A DNA stretch of 64,000 nt from Pycnococcus provasolii (taxonomy: Eukaryota > Chlorophyta > Pseudoscourfieldiophyceae > Pseudoscourfieldiales > Pycnococcaceae): NCBI GenBank assembly GCA_938743325.2, contig OW568883.1, forward strand, positions 124,001 through 188,000. Reading direction: 5' to 3'. A program made the position numbers and the translations under genes. Positions 30,663 to 39,956 of the stretch are shown one piece after another (position 1 is the first letter of the stretch; each line of letters begins with the position of its first letter). A model generated the notes under the pieces. It saw only the letters and a list, made by a program, of their open reading frames with translations. It was not told the origin of the DNA and ran no database searches.

Positions 30663-32030
30663 TTAGACGAGGCCGCGCTCCACCGCCTTCCACACAATCG
30701 AAAAGCACGCGCCTTGCATGCAGTTCACCAAAACGCGCGTGCCCAACCCGGACGTAAACAAGCCGCCCAAGCCGCGCTCAAACACGATGCGACGAACAAC
30801 CTGGTCGTACCGCAAATTCGCCTCAAGAGACGTCTGCTTGTACGCCTTGATCACGCGAAGAGAATTCGAACACGTGTCACTCACCGCCGATGCGCATATG
30901 CCGCTCAGAGCGTCTTTGACGAGCACAAGCAGTCCGGGCGAAAGAAGAAGTAGCGCCGTAGAAGCGGAGGAGGAGGAGGAGGAGGAGGCGTCGCCCATGC
31001 CAACAAATAGGTGCGTCTGGCAGAAATTGTACGTTAGAAACCATGGGTACGAACCCACCCAGTTCGCGGCGAGGTTCGCAAACAAGCCGCTATACAGCTC
31101 GCCAACACCGTTGCTTCGCACGCGGGACATCAGAATCGCTGCCGCCTGCGGCCCGCGCACCTGGAATGTCGTCTTGTACGCGTCAATCGGCATCAGCGCA
31201 ACCTTAAAAAGGCTACCAGCACCGCTGGCGAGGAAGGACGCGATGCCCACGTTCACACCCTCACCATAGTAAATGGAAAACACCGCCAGAACACCCGCGT
31301 TCGCGAACGTATCTCCGAACCGTGACAGCGGAGCCTGCACGATAGCAAAGCTCCAACCTTGGTAAAGGCGTCTGATTCCGTTTTCGCGCCAGAGCGCATT
31401 AAGCGCTTCCATGAGCCCGCCTCCGTTGGCGTACTGGTAGTTCATCGCCGTTCGCAGCCACATGAACGTCATCACTTGCACGACGCCTCCAGCGACTCCG
31501 CCGAGTCCTCCCCGGAACGCCTTTGCCAGTGCGAGTTCGAGCGGGCCTTTGCCGGCTGCCGCCGCGGCGGCGGTCGCGGCGGTTGCAGGCGGCGGGTCGT
31601 ACATGGACGACATCACGATGAGCAGCATGAATATTGCGAGCAAGCCATAAGCGAGTTTGCGGTGTTGTGTTGAGTCGGCGGTTTGTTTTGGTGGAGACGA
31701 GTCTGCTTGCGAGTCGTGTGCGATGTCGACGATCCCCTTCTCCATGTGCGATCCGGAGGGAGAGATGCTGTGTGCACCATCGTGTGCGACGTCCACGCGA
31801 CGAGGCGCCATCACCATCAACGCCGTTGACGATGACGATGACGAGAGTGCTCGCTGTGCTACCGAACCCCTAGCCCTAACCCTCCGAGCGCACGATCGCA
31901 AGGACGACGAGTTGCGGTAGAAACGGAGAGACGTCCGTGGTTCGGAACCCCTTAAAAAAGTGCAGGTACGGCGGGATGCACAGTGAAGAGTTGAAGTCTT
32001 CTCCGAGAACGATGGTAAAAGTGCTGACAT
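30663..32030 (-). CDS. Mitochondrial-carrier-family (SLC25-like) membrane protein
   Basis: About 455 residues from the ATG at 32030; a later start at the Met preceding APRRVDVAHD is also plausible. The C-terminal 300 residues show the tripartite carrier fold. MPIDAYKTTFQVRG is a carrier Px[DE]xxK signature, NGVGELYSGLFANLAANWV matches the matrix loop and following helix, and a third repeat has FERGLGGLFTSGLGTRVL. The first repeat's signature is weak (no clear PxDxxK), as in divergent plant and algal members. An extra hydrophobic segment near residues 125-145 (LAYGLLAIFMLLIVMSS) precedes the carrier part and is unusual. The Arg/Ser-rich N-terminus suggests plastid or mitochondrial targeting. 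Substrate unknown. Converges with the retropepsin-fold gene (94 bp). Confidence 0.75.
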   Translation of the reverse strand: MSALLPSFSEKTSTLHCASRRTCTFLRGSEPRTSLRFYRNSSSLRSCARRVRARGSVAQRALSSSSSSTALMVMAPRRVDVAHDGAHSISPSGSHMEKGIVDIAHDSQADSSPPKQTADSTQHRKLAYGLLAIFMLLIVMSSMYDPPPATAATAAAAAAGKGPLELALAKAFRGGLGGVAGGVVQVMTFMWLRTAMNYQYANGGGLMEALNALWRENGIRRLYQGWSFAIVQAPLSRFGDTFANAGVLAVFSIYYGEGVNVGIASFLASGAGSLFKVALMPIDAYKTTFQVRGPQAAAILMSRVRSNGVGELYSGLFANLAANWVGSYPWFLTYNFCQTHLFVGMGDASSSSSSSASTALLLLSPGLLVLVKDALSGICASAVSDTCSNSLRVIKAYKQTSLEANLRYDQVVRRIVFERGLGGLFTSGLGTRVLVNCMQGACFSIVWKAVERGLV

Positions 32031-32205
32031 ACAAAGAGTGCACTAGTAGTGGGAGACACACGCACACCAGATTCGATCGAAAGTGGTGCTGCGAAAGTGG
32101 AATGGCGGAAAAAATGGGGCGCACGTGCAGTCAGGCCCAGGGGGGACAAGTCGAACCCACGTTTTTGCCAACCCCGAATAATCGAATCATTTCACCCGGC
32201 GGCTA

Positions 32206-32898
32206 ATGCCGATGACACCACCCCCCATAATAATGTCTCGGCCGCTCTTAAGGACTATAAGGTCTCTTAGGACTATGAAACGAGAATATCATACAGCGCT
32301 TCCTGTGGGTTTGCTTTTGTTTTTCCTACTAGTTTGTTTTTCCAGTATGCTCCTTGTAACAGTTGTGCAAGCTGGAGCTCGCTCGGAGAATACGCAGAAA
32401 ATACACCTGAAGCAAAACGAAGACGGAAGCTTTCCTGACGCGAAAGTAGGAAACCTCAACCCCGCGGACATGTACGGCATGATCGTATACAACGCACAGC
32501 AGGAGGGGAACGACGTCGAAGAAGCTATAGAAGAAGCGGCGCAACAACTGCCGTTCATGGCGAGGTGGATTGAGAAGGCGACCGAGAAAGAAAAGCAGGA
32601 GGCTGTGGTGAAAGTCGCGAGACGAGCGTATCCTAATCCAAACAAAAACAAAAACAAGGACGACGACGACGACTCGCAGGGTGCATCCAAACCGGTATTC
32701 ACCATTCACCAACAACCGGACACGAACAGTAAGGGTGCAAGCTGGTCGGCGTCGGCGTCAGCGAAAGTCACACGAGACGGCGACACCAATAGCGCTGACG
32801 AGTTGTCTTCTCAAGCAACGTCAACAAAGAAGAAGACGAAGAAGACGAAGAAGAAGAAGAAGAAATCTGAGAGGCCAAAAGAGAAGGAGGACTTGTAA
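32206..32898 (+). CDS. Small secretory-pathway protein with Lys-rich tail and KEDL C-terminus
   Basis: 230 residues from ATG 32206; Met24 (32275) gives a much better signal peptide, since MKREYHTALPVGLLLFFLL is followed by VCFSSMLLVTVVQAGA. A short helical domain (about 65-145; MYGMIVYNAQQEGNDVEEAI) is followed by disordered sequence, an Asp run and a poly-Lys tract (KKKTKKTKKKKKK). The last four residues, KEDL, resemble KDEL-type ER retrieval signals with the acidic pair reversed; retention is inference. No family was recognised. Upstream lies the divergent carrier gene, 175 bp away. Confidence 0.6.
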   Translation: MPMTPPPIIMSRPLLRTIRSLRTMKREYHTALPVGLLLFFLLVCFSSMLLVTVVQAGARSENTQKIHLKQNEDGSFPDAKVGNLNPADMYGMIVYNAQQEGNDVEEAIEEAAQQLPFMARWIEKATEKEKQEAVVKVARRAYPNPNKNKNKDDDDDSQGASKPVFTIHQQPDTNSKGASWSASASAKVTRDGDTNSADELSSQATSTKKKTKKTKKKKKKSERPKEKEDL

Positions 32899-33343
32899 AG
32901 AAATAGAAGCACATGTATAATCTTAGACAACTATGTAAGTGACGAATGAATATGTAGCTTACTCACGTATTGACGTATAGTAATAAAGCAAGAGCCCCCT
33001 CCCTATGTATACCAACTAAGGTAAATAGAAGCGCGTCAAAGGGACGGCCCGCCTTGCGTTGTGCGGCTCCGGCACGACGCGGGTCCACCCGCTCGCGCGC
33101 CATGACTGTATTTGGCGGCGTCACACTTGCGTCTTACCGTTGGTTTCCGAGCCTCTCTCGCCTCTGTCTGGCGGGTTCCGTGGTTCGACCTGGTCTCATC
33201 GGGATTCATCATTGGACCATATCACAAGCCAAGAAAGAGACTAATTTAACACCGCTCGAGTTCCCCTATGAGGGAGGGTAAGGAACGACGAGTGACGCGC
33301 GGCGTGAAAACAAGTTTCAGTTTCGGAAAAGTTAGAGTGGTGG
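32899..33343. other. Intergenic region before the copia fragment
   Basis: AT-rich 3' flank of the KEDL protein gene to about 33000, then GC-rich sequence. No long terminal repeat, gene or RNA was recognised. Confidence 0.4.
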
Positions 33344-34903
33344 TTACAAGGTGGGGTATCCGGGGAGGTGTCGTTGAGGGGGTGCCTCGCGAGTCTCGCG
33401 AGGTCCAGAGAATCTCAAACAGGATTCGGTTGCAACCTTCTCAACCATCTCCAACGGGCAGATTGGTGTGTCGACATCATGGCATTTATTTGCATAGGTG
33501 ACTTGGTTCATTAGTACCAGTCGAATGGATGTCGCGTCATTGTCGTTGCCGTACCACAGACCAAATTGACTCGTCTGCGAGACATACTTCAGGATTCTGT
33601 TGCAAGCCGTGTCGTCAGCTAAATCAGCTTGATGCATCTTCCGCGCCACGCAGTTCACGGCGTGCGCAATGTCCGGTCTCGTCCCGCATGCCAGATACAG
33701 CAAGCATCCGACTTTCGATCTGTATTCTGTCATCTGTTGTTTCGTCAGTGGTGTAGTGTTCGCAGCCGCTGATTCCGTCGAGGGTGTGTGCACTGCCCGC
33801 TGTTCATCGATGACTCTCTTGAATTTGTTGGCCAGCATGAGCGAGTAGTTGGTTTGATGCACTCGAACGCCATCAGGTTTGTATTCGAGTTGCATTCCAA
33901 GCAGTTGCTTAGGTTGCAATTCCAGCTTCACTCGGTCGAAATGCTTACGCAGAAGAGCTGTCAAGTCGTCGATGTCTACTTGTCGTTGTGCAAAGACAGG
34001 TCCGTCGTCGACATGCGTAGCGATCACTACGAGGTTGCCGTCTGCTAAGTTTCCACGGAAGAAGATGCACGGATCTGAGTCCGAGCGTTGATACTCCAGC
34101 AGAAGGGTTTGCTCCAAGTGCAACCAGAAGCTCCTTCCTGCGTCGCTCTGTCCGTAGAGTACTCGCAGAAGCAGGAGTGCGTCCGTGGTACCATCCCAGT
34201 AGCCAGTGGGCTGAGATATCACGCAGCGTCGCTGTGCTGGCGTCGATGCGAATGCGTTGCCGATGTCGAAGCAAGCAGAGTGTTTGAAGACGCCTTGTCC
34301 GAGCAAGCTGATGAGCATACGTAGCATTGGCAAGCTCACCATTGCAGAGTACTTTGAGAATTCATGCACTTCTCGGTCGCCCCTCACACAGAACCTGCTA
34401 CGGCACTGTTTGATTGTACCGTCAGGATTTAGTTTGTACCTGTACGCCCATGTGACTGGAAGTGGTCGCTCCCCTCGCAATAGCTCGTGCTGATGTATCC
34501 GCACGAAGCATCCCATCGCGTAGAGGTTGTCAATTTCTTCCATCTCTCCGTCGATGAACCACTGCGCATGAGGGCCTGCCAACATCTCTGCTCGCGTCTT
34601 TGGATCTTTCAGGTGTAGTCCGATCTCCTGCGTGAGCTTGTCCATTTTGAGGATATCAAATTTGGCTCCTTCCTCGCAGTGCTTCGCCATGAGGATGTTG
34701 ACAGCTAGTCCTTTCTCAAGCGTAGTAGCGTGTTTCGTCTTCGCCAGTTCTCCGTTGAGTATCTTATCCGCATTCAGCTTGACATGCTGCGATGACGAAA
34801 TGATCTTCCCTGGTCCTTGGTAGATCAGAGCTCCGGGTTCTGCCGTGGTGCGCTCATCATCGATTCCGACGTATAGGCCAGGCGTGCTCTTGCTGGCGCG
34901 CAC
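33344..34903 (-). mobile_element. Truncated Ty1/copia retrotransposon pol fragment (reverse transcriptase)
   Basis: About 519 codons of a Ty1/copia-type polyprotein with no ATG at its left edge (opens at GTG) and no flanking long terminal repeats. The reverse-transcriptase part is clear: VTWAYRYKLNPDG, then CFDIGNAFASTPAQRRCVIS carrying the first catalytic Asp, LYGQSDAGRSFWLHLEQTLL, and the catalytic box THVDDG, a variant of the usual YVDD. SKVGCLLYLACGTRPDIAHAV is the copia-specific segment after the RT. The frame ends shortly after the start of the RNase H region in unrelated sequence, and protease and integrase are missing. It is a fragment, though the RT frame itself is intact, so the insertion or truncation is not very old. 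Confidence 0.85.
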
Positions 34904-35427
34904 GGCGCAGGTGCTCGGAGTGCCGGCAGAAGCGCCACCGGCGCAAGCTCAACACGACGACGCCATGAAGTTGATGCAGGAGCACATCGGACAGGTGCAG
35001 AACATGATGATGGCGCTGATGCAGCGCCTCCCGCCACAAGATACTTCTTCGACGAGCTGGAGAAACCGGAGAGAAAGCAACGCGCTCAAGCACCGCCGGG
35101 GCCCGGGGAGGTCCGGCGGGGCCCCCGCGGGCGGGCAGGCGGGGCTACAGGAGCAAAGTACCGTAAGGCGGGGCCCGAGCAACTAAGGCGGGGCCGGAGC
35201 GAGGGAGGCGGGGGCCCACCCACCCACCCGGGAGAAGGCGGGAGAAGGCTCATGGTCGGGGCCCACCCCGGGGGCGGAGGGGAGGGGGAGCTCCGGGAGG
35301 GCCCCCAGGGGCATCTGGAGAGGTGAAAACTCAACTTTGAACTTTCTGGGATTTTTATTTTTCTCCGAAGTTTTTTTTTTAGTTTTTTCGCGTCTTCAAT
35401 TTCAATTCTTCATTCTCGAACTTCTCC
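34904..35427. other. Junction region with a possible gag-like fragment and GC-rich repeats
   Basis: About 34913-35070 the plus strand encodes HDDAMKLMQEHIGQVQNMMM followed by ALMQRLPP, an amphipathic-helix stretch that could be an inverted gag fragment. From 35090 to 35320 the DNA is very GC-rich with repeated AAGGCGGGG-type units, and from 35330 AT-rich, forming the MORC 5' flank. Confidence 0.35.
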
Positions 35428-37234
35428 ATGGCGCCTCTCCCGGAAGACGTCGTGGTGGTTGTCGACGGTGAAGGGGATGACGGTGAGCCTGGTGTTGTTC
35501 GTGGGGATGAATTGACTGGTGCTGCTGGTGCTGGTGGTGCTGGTAGTGCTGGTGGTGCTCCTGCTGGTGCTGGTGCTGGTTTATCTTGCCATGCCTACCA
35601 GCACGTGCAGCACTCGCGCGTCACCGCCAAGTACCTCGTGTCCAACGCCACCTCGCACAAACACCCGTTCGGCGCGATCGCCGAACTTGTTGATAACGCA
35701 CTGGACAGTGGAGTGTGCGCGACGCAGTTTGTTATTGACTTCAAAAGTGGACCGGAAGTTGGTGGGGTGGAGTGCCTCGTGCTCATGGACAACGGGCCGG
35801 GAATCGACCAAAGCACACTCTCGAAAATGCTCGGGTTCGGATTCAGCGAAAAGTCGGGACAGCAAATTGGACAGTACGGAAACGGATTCAAAAGCGGAAG
35901 CATGAGGCTTGCCGACGACGCGCTCGTCTTCACCAAGTGCAACGAGACGAAAAGCGTCGGGTTCCTCAGCCAAACCTTCCTGCGCGAGGAAAAAATTGAG
36001 GACGTGCGCATACCCATGGTGACGTGGTCCAACGACGACGACGCGCGCGTCGTCTCGGGAACGCCGGAGGAAACGACGGAGAGCCTGGCAGCCATCACCA
36101 AGTACTCCGTCTTCAATACAGAGGAGGCGCTCATGAACCAGGTGAAGGTGCTCGACCACTTCGCCGGAGATCGCAAGACGGGAACCATCGTCATACTGTT
36201 CAACCTGCGCAAGGACCAAGGAAACCTCGAACTCGACTTTGAACACGGCACGAAAGAAGATGTCGTGTACGACAAGGAAGGTACGACGCCGGATCGCATC
36301 GACAAGGACATTAACGTGTCGCTTCGAGCGTACCTGAGCGTGCTGTACAAGCTGCCACGCATGCAGATCTTCCTGCGTGGAAAGAAGGTCAAGTCGCTGC
36401 GGCTGGAGGGAAAGCTTGTGAAGCGTATGAGGGATACGTACAGGCCTAAGACCACCTCCGGAGGATTCAACTTCGAGAATGCCACGGCAACGATCGACCT
36501 CGGTCTGACGACGATGGATGCGGACCACGACTACGGCTTTATGATTTACCACCGCAACCGTCTCATAAAGCCTTTCCTTCGCCTCGGCATACAGCAGCAG
36601 CAGAACGAGAAGGGTGCTGGTGTGCTGGGAATTGTCGAGGCTGACTTCTTGCAGGTTTCGCACAATAAGCAGGACTTCGTTGACTCGACGGTGTACCGCA
36701 ATCTGACCAAACGCCTCGCTGACATACTCGCGACGTACTGGTCTGCCAAGGAGGAGCAAGATAAAGAGGAGGAGGAGCAGGCTCGTCGCATGAATGCGTC
36801 GAGTGCCGCCGGCACGTCGCGTCCACGGCCGAAACGTAAGTTAGATCCGGACGTTCTGTGGGTGCAGTGCGACTTCCCGCAGTGCCTAAAGTGGCGGACG
36901 ATGCCCAAGGGATTCAAGGCATCAGACCTGCCCGAAAGTTGGTTTTGCCATATGCATCCTGACCCGAGATTCCAGAGCCACAGCACACCGGAGGAGAACT
37001 GGGACAACGAGACCAGCGCCATCTACGCAAACACAGGCGAGCATGTGATGAGCGCTGCCGACTTGAAGAAACAACAGGAGCAGCAGAGAAGAGAGAGGAA
37101 GAGATTGGAGGAGGAGGAGGCGGAGAAAACCAGGGCGGAACTTCAACAGCGCATCAGTCAGCTCGAGAGGGAAGCAAATGAACGTTCGGAGAAGCGCTTG
37201 AAGCTCGACGCGGATGGAGGAGCACCTAGCACAA

Positions 37235-37266
<32 letters not shown>

Positions 37267-37596
37267 GGAGGTGGCGGCAGCGTATTTCCATCCCACATGG
37301 CACCGCCGGCGCCGCCGGCTATTCGTGGCAGCCAAACACCGAGCAACGGCGTACGTGTCGAGCAACTTGGCTCGGTGGCGAACACAGCATGTGCCAAGCT
37401 TCGCACGATTGTTGTTCAGATGATGACGGAGGCAGGCTTCGACGCAGGAGATGTGGAGAATATGCAGATTGCCCCGATCGACTCGCTGCTGAGTATCAAG
37501 ATGACGGAATTAGTGAACTACTGTATCACCACGATCCGCGAAAGAGCAAATATAGCTGGTGAAAGAGCCGCGCAAGCGGCACTCGGTACACAATAA
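35428..37596 (+). CDS. MORC-family GHKL ATPase with CW zinc finger
   Basis: 722-residue MORC protein; relatives are nuclear ATPases that compact chromatin and silence transposons. The Gly/Ala-rich first 55 residues are low complexity. The GHKL ATPase follows: AIAELVDNALDSGV (Glu86, Asn90 for Mg-ATP), MDNGPGID (121), and GQYGNGFKSGSMRLADDAL (149). The S5-fold transducer extends to about residue 430. A CW finger lies at about 475-525, with VLWVQCDFPQCLKWR and later SWFCHMHPD giving the four-Cys pattern; CW domains usually read histone H3 K4 methylation. A charged coiled coil (about 545-595), a poly-Gly run (about 612-625) and a C-terminal helical region complete it, like MORC3/4 organisation. 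ATG at 35428. Confidence 0.93.
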
Positions 37597-37741
37597 GCAT
37601 GCTGGGAAGGAATAACAAGAAAAAAGCAATTGTGTAAAACCAAACCCTTGTCCGAACGAGGTGTGGTGGTGGATGTGAGTTTTGTAGAAAGACAATTTCA
37701 TAGTCTAAAGTTACAGAGAAAGAACGGCCGTACGAAGAGCC

Positions 37742-38554
37742 TTAGAAGAGCAGGTCGTCGTCAGCATCACCCACGGCACCGCCAGCCTCTAACAGGCTGC
37801 TTGCTGCCGTCGCTTGCTCAGCCAACTGCGCCTTCTCCATGTCCTTCTTTTTCTTCGCCTGCACCTTCTTGAGACGAAAAAACTCCTCACGCTCAAGTTC
37901 GTCGAGCTCGCTCTTGATGTAAGCCACTGTGTTCGCCAAACGTGGCTTGACAACGTTTTCAAGCGCGTTCACGCGCCGGTTCGTGGTTCTGATAGCCTCG
38001 TCGAGTGCGGCGAACGACGTCTGCAGGCTCGCCATCTCCACGTACAGCCGCGTAAGCTCCGCGTACCAGCCAGCTGCACCGTGCAGCTGCTGTCCTCCTT
38101 TCGCAAGTCCAGCGAGCTCGAGCTGTTCTGGAAGCGCGACAGGTCTATTTTGCTGTTGGCTGTCATCTCCCGCTCCTCCTCCTGCCGCGTTCCCACCTCC
38201 TCCGACGAGTGTGTACACGGGCAGTTGCACACCGGCGACGTTATCGGTGGACGGCTCCACTTTAACGAGCGCTTTGGATGACGACGCGCCGTCTAAGATG
38301 GTATGTTTGATTTGTTCTCCACACGCGAATCTGACTTGAAGCATGGAGAATGACGCTTCTCCACTACTTGCGGAAATGCGCTCAGAGAGTGCTTCGAGAC
38401 GTTTGACTAACAAACGGAATCGTAACGTGAGTGCATCAGCTTTTTTCTTTAACAAAGCGTGTCCTTTGGATGCGCCAAGTAAACGCGTCTTGATGACAGC
38501 TAAGACTGTCACGGTGGGTGCGACACTTAAACGCGACTGACCAGACGAACTCAT
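37742..38554 (-). CDS. VMA8: V-type proton ATPase subunit D
   Basis: Central-stalk rotor subunit of the V1 sector that acidifies vacuoles and endomembranes. 270 residues from the ATG at 38554; the frame stays open 25 codons further upstream, but that extension is encoded by a duplicated 30-bp sequence and should be 5' UTR. SVAPTVTVLAVIKTRLLGA, GHALLKKKADALTLRFR and the C-terminal TTNRRVNALENVVKPRL, then DELEREEFFRLKKVQAKKK, are all strong V-ATPase D signatures. The variable middle has a Gly/Ala/Gln insertion (VGGGGNAAGGGAGDDSQQQ). Length is close to the normal 245-260. The insertion of repeated DNA immediately upstream may affect its promoter. Confidence 0.95.
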   Translation of the reverse strand: MSSSGQSRLSVAPTVTVLAVIKTRLLGASKGHALLKKKADALTLRFRLLVKRLEALSERISASSGEASFSMLQVRFACGEQIKHTILDGASSSKALVKVEPSTDNVAGVQLPVYTLVGGGGNAAGGGAGDDSQQQNRPVALPEQLELAGLAKGGQQLHGAAGWYAELTRLYVEMASLQTSFAALDEAIRTTNRRVNALENVVKPRLANTVAYIKSELDELEREEFFRLKKVQAKKKKDMEKAQLAEQATAASSLLEAGGAVGDADDDLLF

Positions 38555-38598
38555 TCGAGCAATGACGACGCCGACGCCGATGAAAATGGGTAACTTTA

Positions 38599-38628
38599 AT
38601 AAACCCGAGGACCCAAACAATTCTGCCA
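38599..38628. repeat. 30-bp direct repeat, copy 1 (possible target-site duplication)
   Basis: Identical to 38860-38889. Lies 45 bp upstream of the V-ATPase D start. The two copies flank 231 bp that include one 152-bp hairpin repeat. Confidence 0.8.
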
Positions 38629-38709
38629 AAAGGTCAAATGACGTGGTTACAACCCAAAATTAAATCCTGAATGGCCCCCAGCAACCCATAGTCAGGGCGG
38701 GCGGGTGGG

Positions 38710-38861
38710 AAAGGTTGCGCGAACAGCGCAACCAGCAGCAGGAATGGTGGTCCGAGGGAGACCACCTTAAACCCTAGCAGCCGAGCCACCCCGCGGCTCG
38801 GCACCTCAGAGGGGGCCCTCTACCGTTTACCCCGACTAAACCTTTCGGTAGAATCGTACAT
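38710..38861 (-). repeat. 152-bp direct repeat, copy A, with chain of hairpins
   Basis: Identical over 152 bp to 39957-40108. Hairpins: 8-bp stem 38713-38720/38726-38733; 7-bp stem 38746-38752/38760-38766; 8-bp stem 38780-38787/38795-38802; and a stem CTACCG 38820-38825/CGGTAG 38846-38851 extended by TTTA/TAAA. The listed orientation follows the neighbouring gag-like ORFs. Confidence 0.9.
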
Positions 38862-38889
38862 AAACCCGAGGACCCAAACAATTCTGCCA
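38860..38889. repeat. 30-bp direct repeat, copy 2
   Basis: Exact match to 38599-38628. It overlaps the last two bases of the 152-bp copy A and lies just beyond the stop codon of the gag-like ORF (38892-38894). Confidence 0.8.
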
Positions 38890-38891
38890 TC

Positions 38892-39815
38892 TTAGACTCC
38901 ACCTGCAGCACCGTGCGGCGCACCGCGCGGCGCTGCTGGCCCAGCCGCCGCAGCGGGATGAGACAGAGCAGGAAGAAGATGTCCAAAGAAGACAGCAGCA
39001 GCAGCATCGGCTTGAACAGTAGGGTCGATGTAGTGCTGTATGAGAGCGGTGGAGCCTGGAGCCCATCCGCCAATGTATTCGATGCGAGACATGGTCCCAG
39101 CCGCCTTTTTAGCGGCTGCCTTCGCAATAGCAGTTGCGAAGTCCGAGTCGAACGTTCGAGAAAACGTTTGCGCGCTGTCAGACAACAGTGGTGCCTGAGC
39201 TGATTCTACGTCGAAGAGAGCCTCTACCGCTGCACGCTTTTCCGGCGCGATCGCGTAGTCAGGAGCACCCTTCACGTACAAGAAATCGTTGAGTTCGTTG
39301 AGCCTCGAAAGGATCCCAGTGGCAGTGTTAAGCGTCCGGTCAAGAGTCGCGGAGCGTTGAGCGAGCACCGGCCTAATTCTGTTTCGCCAAGCAGCTGCGT
39401 CCTCGCCAGCTAGAGGGGCTAGACCGTCCTCGAAGTTTTGACCGTCAGCTATGACGTCTCCCAAAGCGGATACAACAAGCTCGAGGTAAGCACCAGCTGT
39501 ACGCGATCGCCGATACGTCCACACCTGGTGCTTAGACTTGCGTCTAGAGTACTCGGTTATGGCAAGATCGTTATCAAGGCGAAGCGGGTTGACTGCACCT
39601 TGACGACCAACACCGTCGCGAGGGAAAAGATCAGCAGAGACGACCTCCTCGAAATCCCTCGGAAGCAAATAGTTAAGCTGCACCGGCTGTTGTCCTACAG
39701 GCGCAACAGCTCTGCCTTGGGCCTCAGCCACAGCTTGATCACGTTGAGCTTCCGCAATCTGCAACTGCAAACGCAAGGCCACAATCTCAGGTGGCTCTTG
39801 TGCAACAGCTGCCAT
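38892..39815 (-). CDS. Gag-like/capsid-like ORF of a repeat-flanked mobile element
   Basis: 307 residues from the ATG at 39815 (the open frame begins two codons earlier at TTG). It starts with a heptad-like helix (VALRLQLQIAEAQRDQAVAE), then a conserved-looking YLLPRDFEEVVSADLFPRDG, a mostly helical middle (KHQVWTYRRSRTAGAYLELV; RTLNTATGILSRLNELNDFL) and an Ala/Pro-rich end. This coiled-coil plus helical layout, absence of a known enzyme domain and position between two 152-bp direct repeats suggest a gag-like protein of a non-autonomous element. A shorter relative is at 40110-40403. No zinc knuckle is present. No family match can be claimed from sequence alone. Confidence 0.55.
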   Translation of the reverse strand: MAAVAQEPPEIVALRLQLQIAEAQRDQAVAEAQGRAVAPVGQQPVQLNYLLPRDFEEVVSADLFPRDGVGRQGAVNPLRLDNDLAITEYSRRKSKHQVWTYRRSRTAGAYLELVVSALGDVIADGQNFEDGLAPLAGEDAAAWRNRIRPVLAQRSATLDRTLNTATGILSRLNELNDFLYVKGAPDYAIAPEKRAAVEALFDVESAQAPLLSDSAQTFSRTFDSDFATAIAKAAAKKAAGTMSRIEYIGGWAPGSTALIQHYIDPTVQADAAAAVFFGHLLPALSHPAAAAGPAAPRGAPHGAAGGV

Positions 39816-39956
39816 ATGCAAGTGCCCTCAAGCACTTAATCAAAATCTCCTCGGAGTAGTAACTAAATCAGAAATCTCCTCGGAGTAACAAGATAGGTAG
39901 TTCACTTGTGAACTCCTCACGTCAGTGATCCCACGCGTCTCGACACGTGTGGCTGC

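Noticed and set aside
35581-36759. 392-codon open frame antisense to MORC
   Set aside because: No motifs; explained by codon bias of the MORC gene on the other strand.
38555-38629. 25-residue N-terminal extension of V-ATPase D
   Set aside because: Encoded by the 30-bp duplicated sequence and absent from the family.
38710-38861. Hammerhead or HDV-like ribozyme in the 152-bp repeat
   Set aside because: I could not find the hammerhead CUGAUGA/GAAA core or a convincing HDV-type nested pseudoknot; left as an unassigned structured repeat.
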